Source: UPXZ01 sp964568675
Lineage (GTDB): Bacteria; Bacteroidota; Bacteroidia; Bacteroidales; Paludibacteraceae
Assembly: GCA_964568675.1 (NCBI GenBank)
Contig: CAZMQV010000006.1
Location: forward strand, 1-64,000
Length of the DNA: 64,000 bases
Direction: 5' to 3'
In this document: positions 43,978 to 52,886 of the stretch, in pieces
How positions within the stretch are numbered: the stretch's first letter is position 1
Layout of the letters: each line of letters opens with the position of its first letter
Notes under the pieces: model-generated
Told to the model about the DNA's origin: nothing
Databases searched by the model: none
Seen by the model: only the letters and a program-made list of their open reading frames with translations
Program-made: the position numbers and the translations under genes

Positions 43978-44817
43978 ATGAAGATAAATAATGCGAAACT
44001 AATGCTTCTGATGGCAATAGTAATTGTTTTTACCGCATGTAATACGGCAAAGCGAAGCGGAAAAACAAAAGTTGACAAAGACGTGGAAACGGTATCGAAA
44101 AGTCATGATGAAACCCCAATTCAGGCTGTGTATAAAATGCAAAAAGCGCAACCTGCGTTTAGTAGAGCCTTTGTGAAGCGCATGTCTGTAAATATCGACT
44201 TCAAAGGACGACAACTTGACGTGAAGGCTACCTGCAAAATTGTGAGCGACTCGGCAATACACATCTCCATTCAACCTTTTATGGGCATCGAACTATTTAA
44301 GCTTGAAGCTACGCCCACATCCATCATTGTCATCGATAAAACGAACAAAACCTACTACGAAAGTAATTATGGGCTTTTCAACTACAATATCGGCATGGTT
44401 GTTGATTTTGAAGGCATTCAATCCGTGTTGAGCAACCGAATATTTATTCCCGGTAAAAAAGTGATTCTTGAAGATGACTTCAAGTGGCAAAATGAAGAGA
44501 AGAAAGAGGTGTTGGAGCTTAATAATTATTCGATTCGCGAAGAAATAACTTTGGAACGCATTTTGGAGCGTGTAGCAGCCTTGCTGCTCGTTACGCCCGA
44601 CGGATTGAGCGAAATGCGTACAAATTATGCCGATTTCAAACTTTTTGATGGGGTGATGTTTCCCGGAAATATCAACATCTCCATCGAAAGCAAAAAATCG
44701 AGAGGCGCTTTTAATTTCAAAATCGAAGATGTGCAGTTTGATAAAAACTTCACAATGGAACCAACCAACCTGAACAGATATATTCGTGGCGACATACGCG
44801 CATTCTTTAATAAATAG
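43978..44817 (+). CDS. DUF4292 lipoprotein
   Basis: A 279-residue protein with lipobox VFTAC (Cys21) and a beta-rich body reminiscent of the LolB/LolA half-barrel (RMSVNIDFKGRQLDVKATCKI, then ISIQPFMGIELFKLEATP). DUF4292 proteins are common in Bacteroidota and have no proven function; a lipid or lipoprotein carrier role is a guess from fold resemblance. Lies 60 nt after the TPR gene and 13 nt before the EnvC-like gene. Confidence 0.85.
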   Translation: MKINNAKLMLLMAIVIVFTACNTAKRSGKTKVDKDVETVSKSHDETPIQAVYKMQKAQPAFSRAFVKRMSVNIDFKGRQLDVKATCKIVSDSAIHISIQPFMGIELFKLEATPTSIIVIDKTNKTYYESNYGLFNYNIGMVVDFEGIQSVLSNRIFIPGKKVILEDDFKWQNEEKKEVLELNNYSIREEITLERILERVAALLLVTPDGLSEMRTNYADFKLFDGVMFPGNINISIESKKSRGAFNFKIEDVQFDKNFTMEPTNLNRYIRGDIRAFFNK

Positions 44818-44830
44818 CTAAGAGAATTAA

Positions 44831-46342
44831 ATGATAGGGAAATTTAAATATTGGTTTGTGTTGCTGTTGTTTGCCGGTTCGTTGATGCAGGGTGGCGCGC
44901 AAACGGTGGAGTCGCTTAAAAAACAACGCAAAGAAATAGAAGAACGTCTGAAAGAGACCGACAAACTCTTGAAACAAAAGAAAAAAGATGAAAAATCGTC
45001 ATTGAATCGGATCAATGTCTTGAGAAAAAATTTGAATGAAAGAAAGAATTTGATAAAGAACTTTAGTTCGGAGATAAATTATCTTGATAATAACATCGGC
45101 AAACTGACGGATGAAAAAGCTGAGCTTGAGAGAAAACTCGTCAATCACAAATCAGACTATGCAAAATTGATCCGAAAGACGCAATCAAACCATCATTCTT
45201 ACTCCAAACTCATGTTTCTTCTCTCGGCAGAAAACTTCAATCAGTCGCTGAGGCGTGCAAGATACTTGGGTGAGTTCTCGGATTACAAAAAAGTGCAGGT
45301 AAAGCAAATTGAACGACTTAAAACTGAAATAATTCAGAAAACGGATAGCCTCAATAGAAATAAACTAACTAAGAATGAATTGTTGAAGTCGAAAGAAGCT
45401 GAAGCCGCTAAAATTCAGAACGATGAAAAGGCGGAACGTTTGCTGCTGGTAGGGTTAAAAAATGAGGAAAGGAAGTTGCTTGCCGAATATAAAAGTCATC
45501 AATTAAAGCGCGAACAGATAGACCGGAAAATCCAACAGGTGATTGAAGATGAAATTCGCAAAGCGGAAGCAAGGCGAAAATTGGAGGAACAGAGACAAAA
45601 GGCGGCAGAAGAAGCAAGAAGAAAGGCAGAGACTGAAGCCCGCCGAAAATTAGAAGAGAAAAGATTGGCTGACGCGAGAATTGCTGAACAAAAGGCGGCG
45701 GATAAGCGTGCCGCCGAACAACGTGCCGCCGAACAACGCGCCAAAACCACTGCGCAAAGTAACAAAAAGACGGATACGGAAAAGCAAACTGAGGTAGCAA
45801 AACCTGCTGAATCGACAGTAGCCGTAGTTACACCTTCGAAAACTGTGGAAACACCAAAAGAACTTGCTACTGCAACACCTAAGGCGAGTCAGGAATATGC
45901 TTATATATCGCGCGAAGCGCAATTGCTTGGCGGTAGTTTTGCCGCGAACAAGGGGCGGTTGCCTTGGCCGGTGGAACGTGGCGCCATAAGCGGACATTTC
46001 GGGCGTCAGCCACACCCCGATTTGAAGTACGTAGAAATAAATAACAAAGGCACCTATTTTCGCGCTCCTGCCGGCACCAACGCGCGTGCGGTCTTTGCCG
46101 GAGAAGTGGCAAAAATTTTCAGCCTACCCGGAAGCGGCAACGCGGTAATCATTCAACATGGAAATTATCGTACGGTTTACGCCAATCTTTCGTCGATTTA
46201 TGTGCGTGAAGGTGATCGGGTTACTGCAAAGCAATCGATTGGAAAGATTTTTACGGACGACCAGAGCGGACAGGCTGAACTTCAGTTTCAGATTTACAAT
46301 GACAGAAACCTGACAAATCCCGAATCGTGGATTGCGCACTAA
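44831..46342 (+). CDS. EnvC-like murein hydrolase activator (degenerate M23/LytM)
   Basis: A 503-residue exported protein. Signal peptide (about 1-23), long coiled coil (about 25-225), a charged Arg/Glu/Ala-rich segment (240-320), then a LytM/M23 domain (about 385-503). The metal ligands of active M23 enzymes are not all there: the first His-x(n)-Asp site reads HPDLKYVEINNKG and the HxH site reads VYANL instead of a YAHL-like form. As with E. coli EnvC, it probably activates amidases at the division site rather than cutting peptidoglycan itself. Confidence 0.88.
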   Translation: MIGKFKYWFVLLLFAGSLMQGGAQTVESLKKQRKEIEERLKETDKLLKQKKKDEKSSLNRINVLRKNLNERKNLIKNFSSEINYLDNNIGKLTDEKAELERKLVNHKSDYAKLIRKTQSNHHSYSKLMFLLSAENFNQSLRRARYLGEFSDYKKVQVKQIERLKTEIIQKTDSLNRNKLTKNELLKSKEAEAAKIQNDEKAERLLLVGLKNEERKLLAEYKSHQLKREQIDRKIQQVIEDEIRKAEARRKLEEQRQKAAEEARRKAETEARRKLEEKRLADARIAEQKAADKRAAEQRAAEQRAKTTAQSNKKTDTEKQTEVAKPAESTVAVVTPSKTVETPKELATATPKASQEYAYISREAQLLGGSFAANKGRLPWPVERGAISGHFGRQPHPDLKYVEINNKGTYFRAPAGTNARAVFAGEVAKIFSLPGSGNAVIIQHGNYRTVYANLSSIYVREGDRVTAKQSIGKIFTDDQSGQAELQFQIYNDRNLTNPESWIAH

Positions 46343-46415
46343 CAACGGATTTTGCGATAAGACGGATGAGAAACAAATTGAATATAAGATTTTTTTAAAG
46401 ACAAGATATTGAATA

Positions 46416-48293
46416 ATGGAAGAGTTAAAGGAATTGGAAGTGCCAAAAGTAAGTTATGGCGACGATAATATAATTACCCTCGAGGGCTTGGAACACGTGC
46501 GACGCCGCCCCGGGATGTATATTGGTAAGTTAGGCGATGGCTCGCATAGCGACGATGGCATCTATGTGCTTCTAAAAGAGGTTATTGACAACTCGATAGA
46601 TGAATATCGAATGGGAAATGGGAAAGCGATTGATATAAAAATAGAGAATGGGGTAGTGTCGATTCGCGATTATGGCCGCGGCATCCCGTTGGATAGTATG
46701 GTGAGGGCGGTGTCCATTATGAATACCGGTGGTAAATTTGACTCGCAGGCTTTTAAGAAATCGGTGGGTTTGAATGGGGTCGGTACTAAAGCGGTAAACG
46801 CCCTTTCTGTCAATTTTGTTGTGGAAAGTTACCGCGAGGGAAAAGGACGACGTGCAAAATTTCAGAAAGGCTTGCTGATTCACGAAGAGGAAATTGAAAA
46901 TACCAAAAAGGAAACCGGCACTTCTACCTGTTTTGAGCCGGATACCGAAATGTTTCCGAATTACACCTACAATCTGGAGTTTGTGGAGACAATGCTTCGC
47001 AATTTCTCGTATCTGAATACCGGATTGACAATCAATTTCAACGGCACTAAAATCCTTTCGAAGAATGGTTTGACCGATTTGCTCAACGAAGACTTAACTT
47101 CGGACGCGCTTTATCCCATCATTCACCTCAAGGGAGAAGACATCGAAATAGCTATCACCCATATCGACCAATATGGCGAAGAGTATTATTCGTTTGTAAA
47201 TGGGCAACATACCACGCAAGGTGGTACGCACCAAAGTGCTTTCCGAGAGTCGCTTGGGCGTACACTGAAAGAATTTTATAACAAAAACATGGATTTGGCA
47301 GATATTCGAAACGGTATTGTCGCAGCCATTGCCGTGGGTGTGGAAGAACCTGTGTTCGAAAGCCAGACAAAAACCAAATTGGGCTCGAGTCATATTGCGA
47401 AAGATGGCGTTACAGTGAATAAATTCGTAAACGATTTTGTGAAAAAGGAGCTTGATAATTACTTGCATAAAAATTCGGAAACAGCCGATGTATTGTTGAA
47501 AAAAATTCAGGAATCGGAGAAAGAACGAAAAGCGATAGCCGGTGTAACCAAGATAGCTCGCGAACGTGCTAAAAAAGTGAGTTTGCACAATAAAAAACTT
47601 CGTGATTGCCGATATCACTACAACGACACGCAAGTGAAAGACGATACGAAAAACAAACTAATGCACGACGCGTCTATTTTTATTACCGAGGGCGATTCGG
47701 CAAGTGGGAGCATCACCAAAAGCAGGGATGTAAACACACAGGCTGTGTTTAGTTTGCGAGGGAAGCCTTTCAATAGCTACGGCTCTACCAAAAAGGTGGT
47801 GTATGAAAACGAAGAGTTTAACCTGCTTCAGGCTGCACTAAACATTGAAGAAGGATTGGATGGCTTAAGATACAATAAGGTGATTGTGGCTACCGATGCC
47901 GATGTCGATGGCATGCACATCCGTTTACTCTTGCTCACGTTCTTCCTTCAGTTTTTTCCCGATTTGGTGAAGAAAGGACATGTGTATATCCTTCAAACTC
48001 CGCTTTTCAGGGTAAGAAATAAGAAAGAAACACGTTATTGCTACTCCGAAGAAGAACGCTTAAACGCAATCCAACAGCTTGGTCCAAATCCCGAAATCAC
48101 TCGATTCAAAGGATTAGGCGAAATATCGCCCGATGAGTTCAAATACTTTATCGGTGAAGACATTCGGTTGGAGCAGGTGAAACTTCGCAAAGAAGATGCC
48201 GTGTCGGATCTTTTATCGTTCTACATGGGTAAAAATACCAGTGAACGTCAGAATTTTATTATTGACAATCTGGTGGTGGAAGAGGAAATCTGA
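46416..48293 (+). CDS. parE: DNA topoisomerase IV subunit B (ParE)
   Basis: A 625-residue type IIA topoisomerase ATPase subunit. GHKL motifs: EVIDNSIDEY, RDYGRGIPLD, GLNGVGTKAVNALS. The transducer domain has QGGTHQ. The TOPRIM domain has ITEGDSASGS and TDADVDGMHI. Length fits ParE (about 620-630) more than GyrB (about 650 here or 800 in enterobacteria). It decatenates daughter chromosomes with ParC, which is not adjacent. Own unit 73 nt after the EnvC-like gene. Confidence 0.92.
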   Translation: MEELKELEVPKVSYGDDNIITLEGLEHVRRRPGMYIGKLGDGSHSDDGIYVLLKEVIDNSIDEYRMGNGKAIDIKIENGVVSIRDYGRGIPLDSMVRAVSIMNTGGKFDSQAFKKSVGLNGVGTKAVNALSVNFVVESYREGKGRRAKFQKGLLIHEEEIENTKKETGTSTCFEPDTEMFPNYTYNLEFVETMLRNFSYLNTGLTINFNGTKILSKNGLTDLLNEDLTSDALYPIIHLKGEDIEIAITHIDQYGEEYYSFVNGQHTTQGGTHQSAFRESLGRTLKEFYNKNMDLADIRNGIVAAIAVGVEEPVFESQTKTKLGSSHIAKDGVTVNKFVNDFVKKELDNYLHKNSETADVLLKKIQESEKERKAIAGVTKIARERAKKVSLHNKKLRDCRYHYNDTQVKDDTKNKLMHDASIFITEGDSASGSITKSRDVNTQAVFSLRGKPFNSYGSTKKVVYENEEFNLLQAALNIEEGLDGLRYNKVIVATDADVDGMHIRLLLLTFFLQFFPDLVKKGHVYILQTPLFRVRNKKETRYCYSEEERLNAIQQLGPNPEITRFKGLGEISPDEFKYFIGEDIRLEQVKLRKEDAVSDLLSFYMGKNTSERQNFIIDNLVVEEEI

Positions 48294-48351
48294 CCAATCA
48301 TTCTTACGTTCGAAGCAGTCGAATCGAATAATACATGCTGATAGTTACTTC

Positions 48352-48398
48352 AAATTCCGTGGTTGATTTGTATGAAAGAACTATCAACGCGGAATTTT
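48352..48398 (+). terminator. Terminator-like hairpin after parE
   Basis: Two-part stem: AAATTCCG (48352-48359) with CGGAATTT (48390-48397), and GTTGAT (48362-48367) with ATCAAC (48383-48388), internal loop TG/G, terminal loop 15 nt, then TTTTGTTC. An alternative pairing GATAGTT (from about 48340) with AACTATC (about 48379-48385) competes with the inner stem. Confidence 0.55.
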
Positions 48399-48476
48399 GT
48401 TCTATTGCCAGATTCGCACTTCCAAGTGAAATGAAATAACATATAAACTCCGAATAACAATCTGTCCATCTAATTC

Positions 48477-48818
48477 ATGTCATCCATTCAGTACGAGAAA
48501 TATACGGTTGCCAAAATGATTCAGCTCTACTGCCGGAAGCGGCACAACTCTCTATCAGGTGAATTGTGTGAATCGTGCACTTCAATACATGACTATGCGA
48601 TGCGCAAACTCGAATACTGCCCATTTGGCGATGATAAGGGTGCTTGTAAAGATTGTGCCATTCATTGTTATCATAAAGAGCAACGCGAGCTGATGCGTCG
48701 GATAATGCGTTATTCCGGCCCAAGAATGTTGCTATATCATCCTGTCGATTTTATCATCCACTATATACAGGACAAAGGTAGGGTCGGAATAAAAAAAAGA
48801 AGAAACGCTGAGCCTTAA
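48477..48818 (+). CDS. Small cysteine-rich YgbA-type protein (nitrous oxide-stimulated promoter family)
   Basis: A 113-residue protein with two cysteine pairs (CESC near 30 and CPFGDDKGACKDCAIHCY near 49-66), followed by MRRIMRYSGPRMLLYHPVD. This matches the family named after the nitrous-oxide-stimulated promoter in Pseudomonas, which includes E. coli YgbA, linked to nitrosative stress and iron. The cysteines suggest metal or Fe-S binding. Single gene; its stop codon lies in the loop of the next terminator. Confidence 0.85.
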   Translation: MSSIQYEKYTVAKMIQLYCRKRHNSLSGELCESCTSIHDYAMRKLEYCPFGDDKGACKDCAIHCYHKEQRELMRRIMRYSGPRMLLYHPVDFIIHYIQDKGRVGIKKRRNAEP

Positions 48819-48840
48819 TTGGTCAGCGTTTCTTCTTTTT
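48794..48840. terminator. Bidirectional terminator between the YgbA-type gene and ompH
   Basis: An 18-bp perfect stem: AAAAAGAAGAAACGCTGA (48794-48811) with its complement at 48823-48840, A/T-rich at both ends. The stop of the plus-strand gene (48816-48818) is inside the loop. It serves both convergent genes. Confidence 0.88.
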
Positions 48841-48867
48841 GTATTTCAATGATTGTCTTTTTACAAA

Positions 48868-49434
48868 TTACTTTTTGGCAGGTGTAGCAGCCGGAGTAGC
48901 TACGGGTGTAGCAGCCGCAGGTTTTACATCTTTCAAATTAAGTTTCTTTTTTACCAGCGGAGTGATGTCTTGAGCTGAAGGACTTGTGTAAACGATGGTT
49001 TGAGAAGCCATATCAATAATATAGGTGAAGTTTGCTTCAGAAGCCACATCGCTGATTGCTTTTTTTACTTTTTCGAGAATAGGAGCTGCCAATTCCTGAT
49101 TTTTCTTTCCAAGGTCACTTTGAGCTTGTTGTCTCAATACATTGATACGGTTTTCAAGCGCGGCAAGTTCTGATTGGCGAGCTTCTTTGATGCTTTCGGA
49201 AAGTGTAGCTTGCGCATCCTGAAATTCTTTGATTTTCGCATAGTATTCTTCTTGCATTTTGAGCAGTTCTTTTTCCCACTGGTCGCTCGCTTCTTTGATT
49301 TTTTTGTCCATTACCTCCACATCAGGCATAAGCGAAATTATCTCCTGTGAGTTAACGTGTCCAATTTTTAGTGATTGTGCCATTACTCCCAAAGGAAGAA
49401 TAGCCAGCATAAATAAGGCAATTTTTTTAATCAT
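48868..49434 (-). CDS. Skp/OmpH periplasmic chaperone, copy 1
   Basis: A 188-residue OmpH/Skp family chaperone for outer-membrane proteins. Signal peptide ends GVMAQ, then the core strand SLKIGHVNSQEII, long charged helices (about 40-115) and the closing strands NFTYIIDMASQTIVYTS. The tail is Ala/Pro/Thr-rich (AAATPVATPAATPAKK), an odd low-complexity extension missing from copy 2. Last gene of the bamA run, 71 nt after copy 2. Confidence 0.9.
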   Translation of the reverse strand: MIKKIALFMLAILPLGVMAQSLKIGHVNSQEIISLMPDVEVMDKKIKEASDQWEKELLKMQEEYYAKIKEFQDAQATLSESIKEARQSELAALENRINVLRQQAQSDLGKKNQELAAPILEKVKKAISDVASEANFTYIIDMASQTIVYTSPSAQDITPLVKKKLNLKDVKPAAATPVATPAATPAKK

Positions 49435-49505
49435 TTTTTTCGATATTTAATTGTTTGTTCTTTAGTGATTTGTGTTTGAGAAATCGAAGCTACAAAAGTA
49501 ATCAA

Positions 49506-50021
49506 TTATTTGGAATAGCCCAATTTTTTGAGTATTTCATCGCTGATGTCAATTTTTGAGGATACAAATATCGCGCTCATTGCCGATGATTTGTCAAAGA
49601 CTAAATCGTAACCTTTCGTGTTGCTTATTTCCTGTATGGCGTTATAAACTTCGTCCTGGATGGGTTTCATTAAGCTTTCGCGTTTCTTAAACAATTCGCC
49701 TTCCGGTCCGAAGTATTTGCGTTTCAATTCTTGCGATGCTTTTTCTTTGGCAACTATTTCATCTTCGCGTTTCACTTTCATTTCGTCCGATAAGAAAACC
49801 AGCTCTGTCTGATAATTTTTATACATTTGCTGCACCTCTTTCACCTTTTCATCCACCTCGGCTTGCCATTTTTTCGAAACCTGTGTCAGCTGTTCGTTTG
49901 AGCTTTCGAAAGCGGGGATATTCTTCATGATGTAACTCATATCTACTGAGGCGAATTTTTGAGCCTGTGTCATCAGCCCCATGCCAAAGATTAAGCAGAA
50001 AGTCAGAATTAATTTTTTCAT
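49506..50021 (-). CDS. Skp/OmpH periplasmic chaperone, copy 2
   Basis: A 171-residue Skp/OmpH protein: signal peptide ending MTQAQ, core strand KFASVDMSYIMKNIP, charged helical arms (about 40-125), and C-terminal strands GYDLVFDKSSAMSAIFVSS. Two ompH copies downstream of bamA are normal in Bacteroidota and probably hand clients to BamA. Confidence 0.92.
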   Translation of the reverse strand: MKKLILTFCLIFGMGLMTQAQKFASVDMSYIMKNIPAFESSNEQLTQVSKKWQAEVDEKVKEVQQMYKNYQTELVFLSDEMKVKREDEIVAKEKASQELKRKYFGPEGELFKKRESLMKPIQDEVYNAIQEISNTKGYDLVFDKSSAMSAIFVSSKIDISDEILKKLGYSK

Positions 50022-50152
50022 TTTCGTGTCAAATTAAGTATTTCATTAGTTTTATTTGTCGCTATTATTAAAACTTAGCTTTAACTAATCCGTTAAAGTT
50101 GAATGACGTGTGTCCTATCGTTTCAATATGCAACTATTTTATCCTTTGCAAA

Positions 50153-50168
50153 AACTTTGCCAAAGTTA
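50153..50168 (-). promoter_or_regulatory. Palindrome overlapping a -7-like element upstream of ompH copy 2
   Basis: AACTTTG-C-CAAAGTT (50153-50167) is a perfect 7-bp dyad. On the minus strand its right arm reads TAACTTTG (complement of 50161-50168), fitting TAnnTTTG. This sits 130 nt before ompH copy 2 and 32 nt after the bamA stop, so the two ompH genes may have their own, controllable promoter. Confidence 0.4.
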
Positions 50169-50199
50169 TATTGCTCTGATTGGCAGTGATATAGCCTGT

Positions 50200-52851
50200 T
50201 TACAAATCTTTCCCGATAACGAAGTGGAATTGGCTTCCGTGTGCTTTGCTTTCTCCGATTTGTGCGTCGAAACCATATCCCCAGTCAATTCCCATGATAC
50301 CAAACATTGGTAAGTAAATTCGCACCCCAACACCGGCAGAACGTTTCAACCTGAATGGATTATAGTCCGATAGTTTGTTGAAACTATTACCTGCTTCGAG
50401 AAATCCGAGTGCCCAGATGGTTGCCGACTGTTCCAAGGAAATTGGATAACGTAGCTCCATGGTAAATTTGTTGTAGAGGTAAGCTCCACGATGTCCGTAT
50501 TCGTCGTAGGGAGTAAGCGCGCCTGTTTCGTATCCGCGCATGGAGATGTATTCGCTACCATAACCACCATATCCGGTCATACCATCTCCACCAAACATAT
50601 AGGTTCCGAGGGGCGTACGTGCGTTTTTATTGTAGTGCCCTACGTAGGCAAATTCGGCGCGGGTCATCAATACGGGCGTTTTGTCAATGGGCAAAAGTGG
50701 CGTAAATGTTTTGGCGCTGAAATCCCATTTGTGATATTCGAGCCAGTTGTAGCGCTCTTTGTCGGTCAACTCTGCGTATGATTTGCCATTTATTTTACCA
50801 CCATTCATCAGCGAGTAAGGCGGTGTTGCTTTAAGACCGAATGAGAATGTGGAACCGCGACGCGTAAAGAGTGGGTTATCCACGGAGTTTCTGCCTAAAT
50901 TCAGCATCACGCTAAAGTCGTTGTAGTTGCCATTGGTCAAGCGTGTATCGTAGGAGTACCAATCGTTGATCATGTAGCGTTGATAAGCCAGCTGTCCGAA
51001 AAGAGTGAAGTAGTTGTCGGGCCATTTCAAACGCATACCATGCCCTACAGATGCGCCCAGAATGCGGAAGAACCGATTTTTATCTACTTCGTTTTCGTAA
51101 CTATTGTAGCCATAGTTGCTTCCGTATCCACCGTAACCACCGTATCCACCATAACTATTGTATAAACTTTGGTATGAGTTCAAGTAGCGGTCGCTCATGC
51201 CGGATGTTGCTGAATAATAGAGCGAAACAGAGAGTGAGTTGGGGCGCTTGCCTCCCAGCCATGGTTCAAGAAATGAGAGGCTGAATGAGGAATAATAGTT
51301 CCCATTGGTGCGAGCGTCGATGGTGAATGTTTGACCTTCACCTTGTGGTACGATTCGGTAAGTCTCGGGTCTGAATATATTCTGAATAGCGAAATTGGTA
51401 AATTTTAGCCCTACACTACCCACTAATCCTGCAGCTCCCCAACCTGCCGAAAATTCTATCTGGTCGCTCGATTTTGTTTCTAAATTGTATTTAATATCTA
51501 CAGTGCCGTTTTCTTGGTCTGGTTCAATCCCTACGTTTTTATATAGCTTCTCGTTGTCGAAGTGCGACATTTGTGCAAGGTATTGGAGCGAACGCATGAT
51601 GTCGGTCTGGCTATAAAGCGCACCCGGTTTGGTGAAAAGCTCGCGACGAACTACGTTTTCATAAACACGGGTATTGCCATTAATTTTTATTTCGTTGATG
51701 GTTGCCGGTTTGCCTTCGTGAATTCTTATCTCAAAGTTGATTGTGTCGTTGACAATGGAGGTTTCAACGGGTATAATCTGAGAAAATAAGTAACCATTAT
51801 CCTGATAATATTTGCTGATAGCTTCTTGCTGATCGTTTTGCAAGCGATCTGTCATCAGTTTGTAGTTGTAGATATCTCCTTTTTTTATTCCTAATTTATC
51901 ATTCAGAAATTCATAAGGATAGATGGTATTGCCCATCCAATTGAAATCACCAAAGTAATACTTGTCTCCTTCATTCACTTTCAGGTAGATATCCACCGAC
52001 TTCGCATCAAAAGGCGCCACGCTGTCCGACACTACATACGCGTCGCGATAACCATGTTCGTTGTATGCTTCGACTACTTTAAGCAGGTCTTCTTCGTATT
52101 TCTCGCGGATGAATTTTTTCGACCGGAGTATGTTCTGAATTTTATTGTCGTTTGTTTTTTTCATTGCCTTGTCTATTTGCGCGGCAGTGAGGGCAGTATT
52201 ACCTTCTACGTAGATTTTGTGAACTTTGGTTTTTTCTTTCTTTTCAACGTCAATTTCCACTTTTACATAGTTCGGTTTCTCGGGGTCGTCTATTTGGTTG
52301 ATGTGTATATCAGCTTTGGCAAATCCCTTATCGTCGAGGTAGCGCTTTACTTCTATTTTAGCCCTATCGGACATGTTTGGGCTGATTTGCTTATCCTTGA
52401 GGATGCCTATTTTAGGGGTGAGATCATCGATTTCATTTTTTTTCAGACCTTTGAACGTTACGTCGGAAACGCGTGGACGCATTGCCAGTTTTATAGTAAG
52501 CCAAACTTTATCACCTTCAATTTTTGTGTAGAAGATATCCACTGCCGAGAACATCGAGAGTTCCCAGAATTTTTTTATAGCTTGTGTTATTTCTACTCCC
52601 GGAGGTGCCGGTAACATGATTTGCTGCCCTACGGAGAGTCCGGAGAAATTAATCAACGTGAAGTCTTCATACGAATCCGCGCCTTCTACTTTAATCTCAG
52701 CGATGGTGTAGATTTTTGGATTCATGTAATATAGCCTCGTCGTGTCTTGTAAAGCGGTGTTTGTCGAGTCGTTTGAGGCGATGTTAGATGCTGAAAGCGA
52801 AAAGCCTGAAACAAAAAGCAAGCAGGAGAGAATTAAATATTTGTATCGCAT
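50200..52851 (-). CDS. bamA: Outer membrane protein assembly factor BamA
   Basis: An 883-residue Omp85 protein that inserts beta-barrels in the outer membrane. Signal peptide (about 1-22), five POTRA domains (about 50-455; e.g. RVSDVTFKGLKKNEIDDL, KVHKIYVEGNTALTAAQI, TINEIKINGNTRVYENVV), and a 16-strand barrel (about 470-883) with SMRGYETG as the VRGY-type motif of the loop-6 region. One barrel loop near residues 560-590 is a Gly-Tyr repeat run (GGYGGYGGYGSNYGY), and a second small one is GGYGSEY near 770. These are unusual in BamA. Follows uppS by 35 nt. Confidence 0.95.
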   Translation of the reverse strand: MRYKYLILSCLLFVSGFSLSASNIASNDSTNTALQDTTRLYYMNPKIYTIAEIKVEGADSYEDFTLINFSGLSVGQQIMLPAPPGVEITQAIKKFWELSMFSAVDIFYTKIEGDKVWLTIKLAMRPRVSDVTFKGLKKNEIDDLTPKIGILKDKQISPNMSDRAKIEVKRYLDDKGFAKADIHINQIDDPEKPNYVKVEIDVEKKEKTKVHKIYVEGNTALTAAQIDKAMKKTNDNKIQNILRSKKFIREKYEEDLLKVVEAYNEHGYRDAYVVSDSVAPFDAKSVDIYLKVNEGDKYYFGDFNWMGNTIYPYEFLNDKLGIKKGDIYNYKLMTDRLQNDQQEAISKYYQDNGYLFSQIIPVETSIVNDTINFEIRIHEGKPATINEIKINGNTRVYENVVRRELFTKPGALYSQTDIMRSLQYLAQMSHFDNEKLYKNVGIEPDQENGTVDIKYNLETKSSDQIEFSAGWGAAGLVGSVGLKFTNFAIQNIFRPETYRIVPQGEGQTFTIDARTNGNYYSSFSLSFLEPWLGGKRPNSLSVSLYYSATSGMSDRYLNSYQSLYNSYGGYGGYGGYGSNYGYNSYENEVDKNRFFRILGASVGHGMRLKWPDNYFTLFGQLAYQRYMINDWYSYDTRLTNGNYNDFSVMLNLGRNSVDNPLFTRRGSTFSFGLKATPPYSLMNGGKINGKSYAELTDKERYNWLEYHKWDFSAKTFTPLLPIDKTPVLMTRAEFAYVGHYNKNARTPLGTYMFGGDGMTGYGGYGSEYISMRGYETGALTPYDEYGHRGAYLYNKFTMELRYPISLEQSATIWALGFLEAGNSFNKLSDYNPFRLKRSAGVGVRIYLPMFGIMGIDWGYGFDAQIGESKAHGSQFHFVIGKDL

Positions 52852-52886
52852 TTTATAATTATGATAGTCTTCGTTTGGATGAATAA

